Origin: CAZIHO01 sp964538875
Lineage (GTDB): Bacteria > Pseudomonadota > Gammaproteobacteria > Chromatiales > Chromatiaceae
Direction: 5' to 3'
Length of the DNA: 14,886 bases
Assembly: GCA_964538875.1 (NCBI GenBank)
Contig: CAZIHO010000089.1
Span: forward strand, 1 to 14,886
A program made the translations under genes and the position numbers. This document shows, one piece after another, positions 8,182-13,997 of the stretch. Numbering within the stretch: position 1 is the first letter of the stretch; each line of letters starts with the position of its first letter. Below the pieces are notes generated by a model, which was not told the DNA's origin, ran no database searches, and saw only the letters and a program-made list of their open reading frames with translations.

Positions 8182-8242
8182 CGGCGATCAGTCGCTGATG
8201 GGGTGCTTCGGGCACGGCCGCCCGGGAGGGATTTCCCGCTGT

Positions 8243-8272
8243 CCGGCGTGCTCCGTCCCTGGAGCGGGCCGG
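8243..8272. terminator. Strong hairpin between convergent genes, possible terminator
   Basis: CCGGC at 8243 pairs with GCCGG ending at 8272, and GCTCC with GGAGC inside it, around a six-base loop, with a G-G mismatch and a T-G pair between the two stems. A second smaller stem, CGGGA/TCCCG at 8223-8238, precedes it. The pair fills most of the 97-base gap between two converging genes. No T-run follows on either strand, so classical intrinsic termination is not certain. Confidence 0.4.
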
Positions 8273-8278
8273 GTGCCG

Positions 8279-8923
8279 TCAAGCTGTGGGCTGGTAATAG
8301 CGCTTGGTGAGCGCCCAAACCAAATCCGTGAATCCGGGTTGATTGAAGCGGGGTACGCCGGAAATCGCCATGACAAAGCGAATGCCACCAATGTACAAAG
8401 GCCAGAAGCCCAGTTGACTATTGCCGGAGGCGTCCACCAAGGCCCAGTTGCTGGTGGAGAGGCGTAGGTTGCCCTGTAACAGGCGAGTATGCCGTTCCTG
8501 CAAGGCGGCCATGTCGGCGCTGAGGGCGGAAATCTCCTCGGCGGTCTCGTGGGGAAAGCCACAGGACGCCACGTAGAAGCCTTCGGGGTCCGCGAGCAAG
8601 GCTTTGGTGGCGGAGGAAAACTGGTTGATGAGGTCCCCCAACACCTCACCCAGGGCGCCCTGGGGTGGCCGATAGGGTTGCTTCACCGCTTGCACCAGGC
8701 CCAACCGCTGAATCTGGTAGAGCAGTTCTAGGGCGTCATCCGCGCCTAGGCCGCTGGCCCGTTGAGCGGTGGCGGGTTCCAGGGGCGGCGCGCTATCCCC
8801 AGTCATGAGGCCGAACAGGAAGCGACAGGCGCTGTCCGGCTTGGGCCGGGAGGCGGCGTAATAAGCCCCTGCGGGGGTGGGCATGAGGAACTGGCCGGGT
8901 AAGAGTCTGAAATGATCGTTCAT
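8279..8923 (-). CDS. Two-domain protein with Roadblock/LC7-like C-terminus, last gene of the GTPase cluster
   Basis: A 214-residue cytoplasmic protein without a named family that I can recognise. Residues about 10-95 (PTPAGAYYAAS through ALELLYQIQRLGLVQ) look like a small helical, possibly winged-helix, domain. Residues about 100-214 have the order expected of a divergent Roadblock/LC7 fold: a helix with LGEVLGDLI, a strand with DPEGFYVASCGF, a helix with ETAEEISALSADMAAL, then strands in WALVDASGNSQLGFWPL and IGGIRFVMAI, and a final helix. This is inference from pattern only. The ATG at 8923 has AGGGA five bases upstream. The frame continues to a TTG at 9076 inside the GTPase gene, but that extension looks like translated intergenic DNA. 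It would be the second Roadblock-like partner of the GTPase. Confidence 0.8.
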   Translation of the reverse strand: MNDHFRLLPGQFLMPTPAGAYYAASRPKPDSACRFLFGLMTGDSAPPLEPATAQRASGLGADDALELLYQIQRLGLVQAVKQPYRPPQGALGEVLGDLINQFSSATKALLADPEGFYVASCGFPHETAEEISALSADMAALQERHTRLLQGNLRLSTSNWALVDASGNSQLGFWPLYIGGIRFVMAISGVPRFNQPGFTDLVWALTKRYYQPTA

Positions 8924-8928
8924 AAGCG

Positions 8929-8933
8929 TCCCT
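8929..8933 (-). promoter_or_regulatory. Ribosome binding site fixing the start at 8923
   Basis: AGGGA on the minus strand, five bases before the ATG at 8923. It favours this start over the in-frame TTG at 9076, which has no such site. A strong hairpin ends about nine bases upstream of it. Confidence 0.55.
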
Positions 8934-8941
8934 GAGCGCGC

Positions 8942-8972
8942 GGGCTCCCGGGGCTGGAACCCCTGGGAGCCC
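8942..8972 (-). repeat. Intercistronic inverted repeat (12-bp stem)
   Basis: GGGCTCCC at 8942-8949 plus GGGG at 8950-8953 pair with CCCC at 8960-8963 and GGGAGCCC at 8965-8972, with a single T bulge at 8964 and a six-base loop. It lies between the GTPase stop and the start of the last gene of the cluster. No T-run follows on the minus strand, so it is more likely an mRNA stability, processing or translation-control element, or a partial terminator, than a full terminator. Confidence 0.6.
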
Positions 8973-9053
8973 TCGGGTGGGTCTCGCTCCCGCCGGATAC
9001 TGGCCTTGTCCAGGAACGGCCGCCGGTGGGGCATGGAATCAACGGCATTGGGG

Positions 9054-9599
9054 TCATGCGTCGAGGGTTGGGTCAATCGTGTACAGCAGGGCTTCTACCA
9101 ACATGGCCATGCCCGAGCGGATGCGGGCGTCCACATGGAAAATAGCGGGCCGAATCGGTAGCTTCAGGTTGGCGTGGTAATCGTCCACGGTCGGGGTCGG
9201 CGCCACGTCGGCGCGGGTGACGCCGATGACCACCCGATTGGGCTTGATGAACTCATAGAAGGCCTCTAGGAAAAAATTCATATCCTGGAAGGTATTGGGC
9301 CGGCTGTTATCCAACAGCAGGATCAAACCGATACCGCCTTCGGTGAGAATGTCCCACATGAAATCGAACCGTTCCTGACCGGGCGTGCCGTACAGGTGGA
9401 TCTTCTCGGTCTTGCTGACCTTCATCAATCCATAATCCAGGGCGACCGTGGTTTGCGGTTTGCGGGAAGCGGCCATGTCCGAGGCGGTCTCATCGGTGCG
9501 CACCATCGGAATATCACTGAGAGTGGCGATGGCCGTGGTTTTTCCCGCGCCCACCGGGCCGGTGAAGATGATCTTGTAATTCTTGATGTCCTTGTTCAT
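9054..9599 (-). CDS. Small Ras-like GTPase, MglA / COG2229 type
   Basis: A 181-residue P-loop GTPase, the expected nucleotide switch of this cluster. The P-loop GPVGAGKTT is at 14-22. The switch I region around 45-57 (QTTVALDYG) supplies a conserved Thr. Switch II is YGTPGQERF at 70-78, where the usual Asp of DxxG is Tyr, as I recall for bacterial COG2229 proteins. G4 reads TRAD at 128-131 in place of NKxD. The C-terminus ends at the last helix with no lipid-anchor cysteine. The ATG overlaps the stop of the preceding gene (ATGA at 9599-9596) and lacks its own Shine-Dalgarno sequence, so translation is probably coupled. Related GTPases (MglA, conservon GTPases) work with Roadblock proteins that act as GTPase activators. 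The effector here is unknown. Confidence 0.93.
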   Translation of the reverse strand: MNKDIKNYKIIFTGPVGAGKTTAIATLSDIPMVRTDETASDMAASRKPQTTVALDYGLMKVSKTEKIHLYGTPGQERFDFMWDILTEGGIGLILLLDNSRPNTFQDMNFFLEAFYEFIKPNRVVIGVTRADVAPTPTVDDYHANLKLPIRPAIFHVDARIRSGMAMLVEALLYTIDPTLDA

Positions 9600-10753
9600 G
9601 AGCGTCTAAATAAATGAATGATAACTCTTGAAAAAAATGATCCGCGTGGCGACTTGCCGGCATCCGGTGGCGGGACCGGCGTCAGGGGTACGGTCACCTC
9701 GGATGACTCGTCCACTGGCGCGATCCGGGCGATGCCGGTGGCATTGGCGGCCGCGTAAAAGGCTAGGACGTGGCTGAGGGGTATGTTCAACTGTCGTGCC
9801 GTGTTGGCCAGCGACGTTGGGCGGCTCATCCACAGGGCCGCGATCCGCATGGCGTAGGGAGTGGGCAACAGGCAGGGCAGATTGGGCCAGCGATCCAAAA
9901 CCACGGTAGCGTCCAAGGCGGTTCCTTCGGGACAACGGCCCCGGGCGGACCAGAGCGCCATTTTCCAGATGAAGCTTTCCCGGGTCACTTGATTGCCGGT
10001 GATTTTGTAGGTTTCCGCCGGGTTCCAGGGCTTGACCACCACGTTTTGTTCCGATAACGGCACAATGCATAGGTAGCGCAACACGCCGTCGGACAGGGGA
10101 CAGCGCACCATGCCCGCGTGGTCAGCGATGCAGAGAATCGGTTGAGCCCGCTGCAAGTCACCCTCGATGACCCGGGGTTGACCATCCGCCGCGACCTGAT
10201 CCAGCACCTGGGTCACCACCGACAGGTAATAGCGGTTGGCCTGAAAGAAGCGCTCACCGTCCTTGCCGGCGTCTATGAAGGCGCCGTAGCGGCTGTTTTC
10301 GGCTCGGTCCCCCAAGGCGGCGCTGACCGACTGGGTATGTGCACTGACCGACCGGTGGCGGGTCCGGGAACCGCGCTTGGGAGGCGCGCCTTCCGATACG
10401 GGTTCGGTGGTGTCTGGGGCCGGCTCCGGCAACTCTTGGCAAAGCTGGTTGAGCGCCGCCAATAGGGCGGCGCCGGATACCGGCTTGGTTACCAGAAGGG
10501 CGCCCGAAATGTCCTGCTTCCGCACCGACAACGCCACGGTCGGGAGGTTCGGGTAACTGGCCCGGAAGGCCTCCCAATCCTGGCTACCCTGGGTTCCGTC
10601 TAGGTCGATAATGGCTAGGCGGGCATCCTCCGGATCCGTGACCCGGAATTTCTGGTCAAGGTGCCGTTCCAGAAACAATTGCAACATGACCCGGGGACGA
10701 TCGCCCATACTGAACAGGGCCACTCCGATGGGCTGATCTACACCTGGATTCAT
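9596..10753 (-). CDS. Pseudo-receiver protein with long unknown C-terminal domain, GTPase cluster
   Basis: A 385-residue cytoplasmic protein. Residues about 8-108 look like a degenerate response-regulator receiver: a strand ending in LAIIDLDG supplies a possible phosphoacceptor-position Asp, ALSV replaces the Thr/Ser strand, and VTKPV keeps the Lys-Pro pair. The N-terminal acidic pair after strand 1 is missing (LFSMGDR), so metal-dependent phosphorylation is doubtful. A basic, Ser-rich linker (about 110-150) follows. Then comes a region of roughly 200 residues with a segment LLPTPYAMRIAALWMSRPTS followed by LANTARQLNIPLSHVLAFYAA, which looks like a helix-turn-helix. The tail is proline-rich and then basic. 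The ATG at 10753 has GGGAGG seven bases upstream and is preferred over the GTG at 10759. Its stop overlaps the GTPase start, suggesting fixed stoichiometry with it. Confidence 0.82.
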   Translation of the reverse strand: MNPGVDQPIGVALFSMGDRPRVMLQLFLERHLDQKFRVTDPEDARLAIIDLDGTQGSQDWEAFRASYPNLPTVALSVRKQDISGALLVTKPVSGAALLAALNQLCQELPEPAPDTTEPVSEGAPPKRGSRTRHRSVSAHTQSVSAALGDRAENSRYGAFIDAGKDGERFFQANRYYLSVVTQVLDQVAADGQPRVIEGDLQRAQPILCIADHAGMVRCPLSDGVLRYLCIVPLSEQNVVVKPWNPAETYKITGNQVTRESFIWKMALWSARGRCPEGTALDATVVLDRWPNLPCLLPTPYAMRIAALWMSRPTSLANTARQLNIPLSHVLAFYAAANATGIARIAPVDESSEVTVPLTPVPPPDAGKSPRGSFFSRVIIHLFRRS

Positions 10754-10760
10754 GGGCACG

Positions 10761-10766
10761 CCTCCC
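10761..10766 (-). promoter_or_regulatory. Ribosome binding site of the pseudo-receiver gene
   Basis: GGGAGG on the minus strand, seven bases before the ATG at 10753. It decides for this ATG over the GTG two codons upstream. Confidence 0.75.
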
Positions 10767-10811
10767 AGCGGATCAAGGACGCCTGGGCCAGCGGTAAGGT
10801 AGACGATGGGG

Positions 10812-11267
10812 TCATCTTTGGCGGGATGGACGATTGATAAAGTCTTGGTTGCCGGACGTGCCTTGCCCGAGGGTGCTGATGCTGCCCCAGGGTAGGGGGT
10901 CCGTAGCGAGCAGGGTGCCTTGCACCCGACTGCTCAGAAATTCAACCACCTGGGCCGGCAAACCGGGCGCCATGGTGTGCAGGAGCCGCGCCTTGAGCGC
11001 CTGTCCATGGGGACCCAGGGCGATGAATAGATCCGCCAGCGCGTTGGCCAAATCCCCGGCCCGGTTCAGTTTTTGAAATAAAAACACGCGTCTCACATGG
11101 GCGGTCAAGTCCTTGGGTGAGCGGGCGATCCGGTGCGTATGCCAATCCGCCATGCGCTCGGTGGCACACTGTTCCGGCAACCGCAAGCGGTGCCCATCGG
11201 GCAACAGGAACAGGGGATCCAGGTCTTCCGGCAGGGTAAATCCAGAAAAGTGTGAATCTTCCGTCAT
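10812..11267 (-). CDS. Small helical protein of unknown function, GTPase cluster
   Basis: A 151-residue cytoplasmic protein that I cannot assign to a named family. The N-terminal third (SGFTLPEDLDPLFLLPDGHRL) is followed by a helical middle with LTAHVRRVFLFQKLN, ALADLFIALGPHGQALKARLL and a final helix VVEFLSSRVQG; the last 30 residues look disordered. The middle block resembles small conserved hypothetical proteins I recall beside Roadblock/GTPase genes in proteobacteria, but that is memory, not a search. The ATG at 11267 has GGAGG six bases upstream. The frame extends eleven codons further upstream to 11300 with no ribosome site there. It lies between the Roadblock gene (134-base gap) and the pseudo-receiver gene (58-base gap), so co-transcription is likely. 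It may be a scaffold or adaptor. Confidence 0.8.
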   Translation of the reverse strand: MTEDSHFSGFTLPEDLDPLFLLPDGHRLRLPEQCATERMADWHTHRIARSPKDLTAHVRRVFLFQKLNRAGDLANALADLFIALGPHGQALKARLLHTMAPGLPAQVVEFLSSRVQGTLLATDPLPWGSISTLGQGTSGNQDFINRPSRQR

Positions 11268-11273
11268 CCAATA

Positions 11274-11278
11274 CCTCC
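11274..11278 (-). promoter_or_regulatory. Ribosome binding site fixing the start at 11267
   Basis: GGAGG on the minus strand, six bases before the ATG at 11267. It rules against the longer reading from 11300. Confidence 0.75.
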
Positions 11279-11326
11279 GTGCAAAAATCGCTTGCGCCAA
11301 ACCCTTGCTCCGCCTTGGGGCTCCGG

Positions 11327-11345
11327 GCCGGTGCCTCCGACCGGC
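11327..11345 (-). repeat. Small inverted repeat after the Roadblock gene
   Basis: GCCGGT at 11327-11332 pairs perfectly with ACCGGC at 11340-11345 around a seven-base loop, in the 134-base gap between the Roadblock gene and the next gene of the cluster. No T-run follows. It could attenuate or stabilise the transcript so that the Roadblock protein is made in excess of the downstream products; this is inference. Confidence 0.35.
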
Positions 11346-11401
11346 TAGCGCGGTTACCGGGCGTCCTGCGCGCCCCTCGCTGGCCCTAGCCGGACCGGCG
11401 T

Positions 11402-11764
11402 CTAGAGGATTTTCGCAATCGATTCGGCGGCCCGGCGTACATCCAAGAAGATCAGACCCAGCTTGGCGTTGGGCTTGGCCAGCACAGTCAACACCGCTTC
11501 CGGTCCGGCGCCGGTCATCAGGATGTAACCCTTGGCGCCCTTGATGAGCACCTGTTCCAGGCTTCCCCGCGCCAGCTCTTGGGCGGCCCGGGAGCCCAGG
11601 GACAGGGTTGCCGCGCTCATGGCGCCGACCCGGTCCTCGTCCATGGAGGCCGGCAGCAGCGCGGTCATGATGAGGCCGTCGGTGGAAATGATGGCGGATG
11701 CCTCGATGTCGGCGGAGGTGCCGTTGAGGTCGTTAAGAATGCTGGTCAACAGGTCGGAACGCAT
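11402..11764 (-). CDS. Roadblock/LC7 domain protein, MglB-like
   Basis: A 120-residue single-domain protein of the Roadblock/LC7 fold, the class that binds Ras-like GTPases and in MglB acts as a GTPase-activating dimer. The family pattern is clear: an N-terminal helix LLTSILNDLNG, strands carrying ASAIISTDGLIMTALLP, the helix DRVGAMSAATLSLGSRAAQEL, the strand pair QVLIKGAKGYILMTGAG, then AVLTVLAKPNAKLGLIFLDVRRAAESIAKIL. The length is standard, with no signal peptide or membrane segment. The start is supported by AGGAGG five bases before the ATG at 11764. It is the first gene of the minus-strand cluster whose fourth gene is the GTPase, so it is the likely regulator of that GTPase. An adaptor role without activator function is also possible. 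Confidence 0.93.
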   Translation of the reverse strand: MRSDLLTSILNDLNGTSADIEASAIISTDGLIMTALLPASMDEDRVGAMSAATLSLGSRAAQELARGSLEQVLIKGAKGYILMTGAGPEAVLTVLAKPNAKLGLIFLDVRRAAESIAKIL

Positions 11765-11769
11765 GGTCG

Positions 11770-11775
11770 CCTCCT
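11770..11775 (-). promoter_or_regulatory. Ribosome binding site of the Roadblock gene
   Basis: AGGAGG on the minus strand, five bases before the ATG at 11764; the strongest site in the cluster, in keeping with high expression of its first gene. Confidence 0.8.
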
Positions 11776-11781
11776 AGAATG

Positions 11782-12343
11782 AAAATAACCACTCCCGCCG
11801 TGCATTAATTGCTCCTCGGGAACCTTATCAGTTGATACTTCCCTTGATGCGGAAATTCGCCCTACGGGTCGCGATAACCACAAAATTGGCCGAAGCTTAG
11901 CAGTTTTGGTGTGAAATTTCCCTATGGGCGGCAGCCCTCGGGACCAGCCCTTTATCGCACCCTGGATCGCCGGATGAGATGCTGGGCGGTGGATCCCCAC
12001 CGTTGCGGGGCGACCGGTCGGCCGCGCTGTTGCTCCGTTGAACTTCGCCATGCCTTGCCCAGGGCTCGTCGACCATGGGATTTCCCATATTAAAAAATCC
12101 TATGGCTCATAGAAATGCAGGTCCTTCCGCATGGCGTCCGGGCGTATGGCCAGGGCGCCGGGCGATGGGCGCGCCCCGCTCGAACAGCATGAGAAGTTGT
12201 TTGGAAGTTTTGTCCAGTTAGGTCAAGGTAGAGGACAATTCGGGTAAAGGCTACTTGGGCCGGGTTGTCGCGCTGTTCGCATTCTGCCTAGTGGCGGTGC
12301 TGCGGCTATGAGCCTATCACCCAGATGGGCTTGTTACGAACCT
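11782..12343. other. Gene-free stretch between the GTPase cluster and the protease unit
   Basis: No convincing gene in either direction; the short frames have no family resemblance or ribosome site. By eye the base composition is more A+T-rich than the flanks. It should hold the promoter of the signalling cluster on the minus strand, but I found no clear -35/-10 pair. A perfect inverted repeat ATGGGA-TT-TCCCAT at 12075-12088 is followed by ATTAAAAAATCC. A GGCTTG/CAAGCC pair at 12328-12350 spans the stop of the CPBP gene but lacks a T-run. Confidence 0.5.
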
Positions 12344-13132
12344 TCAAGCCGTGCTCATTAGGTCGGCGCCGAGCAGTGTCATGGCGAACAGCAGCCAGTC
12401 ATTGACGATGTGTGCCCCGGTGGATACCCAGATGTTCTTCGTCATGATCCACGGCAGCGTCAGCACCATGCGTGCGGAGCCGATGACGACAATGCACTGG
12501 ACCCAGTTCCAGTCGTAGGTGGGCAGGTGAATGAGGCCGAAGATGACGGATGTCGTCAGCCATGCCCCGATGATCGCACCCTTGCGTCCCATGCCAAAGC
12601 CTTTCGAAAACCACTGCAGCAAGGCCAGAAACGGCAATAGCGTGATCACTTCCTCGCCGAAAAGTTGCGGCAGGGTCTTGGCGAAAAAGGCGATGCGCTC
12701 TGCCGCGTCGAGATCGCCCAGCTGCGCCGCCTTTGCATTGGCGGTGACCTCCGTCAGGGCGTGGACGATGGTGCCAATACTCATGCTGACGACGATGTTG
12801 AGCAAGGCAAACCCGAACATCAGTTTCACCTCGCGGCCGCCCACCTTGCCGAAGATCGCCTTCCAGTGGCCGGGCGCGACATAGGCCAGCGCAACCAGCG
12901 GAATGCCCGGCATCAATATCGCCGGGATGAATGACCAGAAAGTGCCTTTCGGCCAGGGAATAGGCCAGGTCAGCACGAGGAAGCCGACGATAACCATCGC
13001 CACGACGAACAACCATTGCGGGTTCGAGATGGACGCGGGTGCCCCGTTGTAAAAGGGGAAATCGCTCGCGGGATCTTCCAGCCGGTTGAACCGCGCTTCA
13101 TGGGTGGCTGTGCTGGCCGTAGGGGACGTCAT
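12344..13132 (-). CDS. CPBP-family intramembrane metalloprotease (Rce1/Abi-like)
   Basis: A 262-residue polytopic inner-membrane protein with about six to eight hydrophobic segments after a soluble 36-residue start. The CPBP signature motifs are present: the double Glu E160-E161 in FGEEVITLLPF, FGLIH with H202, and HIVND with H241 and N244. The Arg that usually ends motif 1 (EExxxR) is Leu here, followed by PF, as I recall for a CPBP subgroup. Known members cleave prenylated proteins, process peptides or protect against bacteriocins; the substrate here cannot be told. The ATG at 13132 has only a weak GGAAAA upstream. It lies 31 bases after the ClpP-like gene on the same strand, probably as the last gene of the M13 unit. 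Confidence 0.88.
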   Translation of the reverse strand: MTSPTASTATHEARFNRLEDPASDFPFYNGAPASISNPQWLFVVAMVIVGFLVLTWPIPWPKGTFWSFIPAILMPGIPLVALAYVAPGHWKAIFGKVGGREVKLMFGFALLNIVVSMSIGTIVHALTEVTANAKAAQLGDLDAAERIAFFAKTLPQLFGEEVITLLPFLALLQWFSKGFGMGRKGAIIGAWLTTSVIFGLIHLPTYDWNWVQCIVVIGSARMVLTLPWIMTKNIWVSTGAHIVNDWLLFAMTLLGADLMSTA

Positions 13133-13163
13133 GAGGAATGTTTTCCAAGAGGTGAGTGATGCG

Positions 13164-13997
13164 TCATTTCAGCAATGCCAGACACTCGTCGGCGCTGATG
13201 AGCCAGAGGTACTGCCGGAAACGGGCGGAGTCTTTTTCGTAGGCGCCATCGCCCAGATACACGGTGTTGGTCAAGCCGAGTCGCGCCATGTCGGCGAGGG
13301 AAAATCCCCAGCCAATCTGGCCGGCGTAGCCAGGGCGTTTTTCCAGGATGTCACCGACTGCGCACACGGCAAAGGCGTCGTTGAGGCCCAGTTGCGCGTA
13401 GAAGTCCGCCTCGTCTTGCTGGGTCACCTTCGTCGTCTCGACAAAATCCCGAAAGAAGGCGGCCCGTTGTTCGGGCGATGCGTCCTTGGGGACATATTGA
13501 GCCAATTGGTCTGCCAGGCTCCCGCCCTGGCGCGCGGCCAGCACATTGAATTGCCGCTCGTTGCCGTGCCAGCCGACGAAGGCATCGGCGCGGATCACCC
13601 GGGCACGCCCGGCTGGGAAGACATAATCGGCGCAGGATGAGAAGCAGATGGTGTCGACTTCGACGACCAGGCCCATGTCCCTGGCCCAGCGGCCAACGTG
13701 GCGGCCGGCGACCGTATCGCCGCCGCCGGAACTGATGACCAGGCGGGTGACCTGGCCGCGGGCGATGCCGGCCACGGCGGCGTCGAAGGCCGCGGAGCTC
13801 GCTGTTGACAGGTTACCGGTGTAATACAGCGTGTCGCTCTGGACCTGAACTTGCGCGGGTTCGGCTTTGGCGCGCACGATTTCGGGCGGATTGTCTCCCG
13901 TGGCCACGGCAATGCTTGCGCAACCCGTCGCGGCCATCGCCAACGCCCGAAGAGCCGCTGCAGAAAACCTGCGGGTCTTGGCTGTCATGCTACCCAT
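13164..13997 (-). CDS. Periplasmic ClpP-fold protein (COG3904-like), possible lipoprotein
   Basis: A 277-residue exported protein. The first about 35 residues form a basic start (AKTRRFSAAALR), a hydrophobic run and ATGCAS, which is close to a lipobox although position -3 is Ala, so either a lipoprotein or an ordinary signal peptide. The following domain has the ClpP/crotonase-like pattern: VTRLVISSGGGDTVAG, then IGRW-type HVGRWARDMG, the block CFSSCADYVFPAG with a candidate nucleophile Ser, and FVGWHGNE with a candidate His. Activity is unproven for this group. The ATG at 13997 overlaps the M13 stop (TAATG), suggesting coupled translation; a second in-frame ATG at 13988 is equally possible. 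The frame stays open up to 14177, but that part is a shadow of the M13 gene. Confidence 0.82.
   Translation of the reverse strand: MGSMTAKTRRFSAAALRALAMAATGCASIAVATGDNPPEIVRAKAEPAQVQVQSDTLYYTGNLSTASSAAFDAAVAGIARGQVTRLVISSGGGDTVAGRHVGRWARDMGLVVEVDTICFSSCADYVFPAGRARVIRADAFVGWHGNERQFNVLAARQGGSLADQLAQYVPKDASPEQRAAFFRDFVETTKVTQQDEADFYAQLGLNDAFAVCAVGDILEKRPGYAGQIGWGFSLADMARLGLTNTVYLGDGAYEKDSARFRQYLWLISADECLALLK

Noticed and set aside
8924..9076. A longer form of the last cluster gene starting at TTG 9076
   Set aside because: The extra 51 residues cross a strong hairpin, look unlike protein, overlap the GTPase gene and have no ribosome site; ATG 8923 has AGGGA at good spacing.
12075..12100. Inverted repeat ATGGGA-TT-TCCCAT followed by an A-run as a terminator
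   Set aside because: The homopolymer is A on the plus strand and precedes the stem on the minus strand, so it does not form an intrinsic terminator in either direction.
12222..12311. Short plus-strand frame ending in a hydrophobic run (VVALFAFCLVAVLRL)
   Set aside because: It looks like a membrane segment, but the frame has only 29 codons, no ATG or ribosome site, and a stop directly upstream; it may be a remnant or chance.
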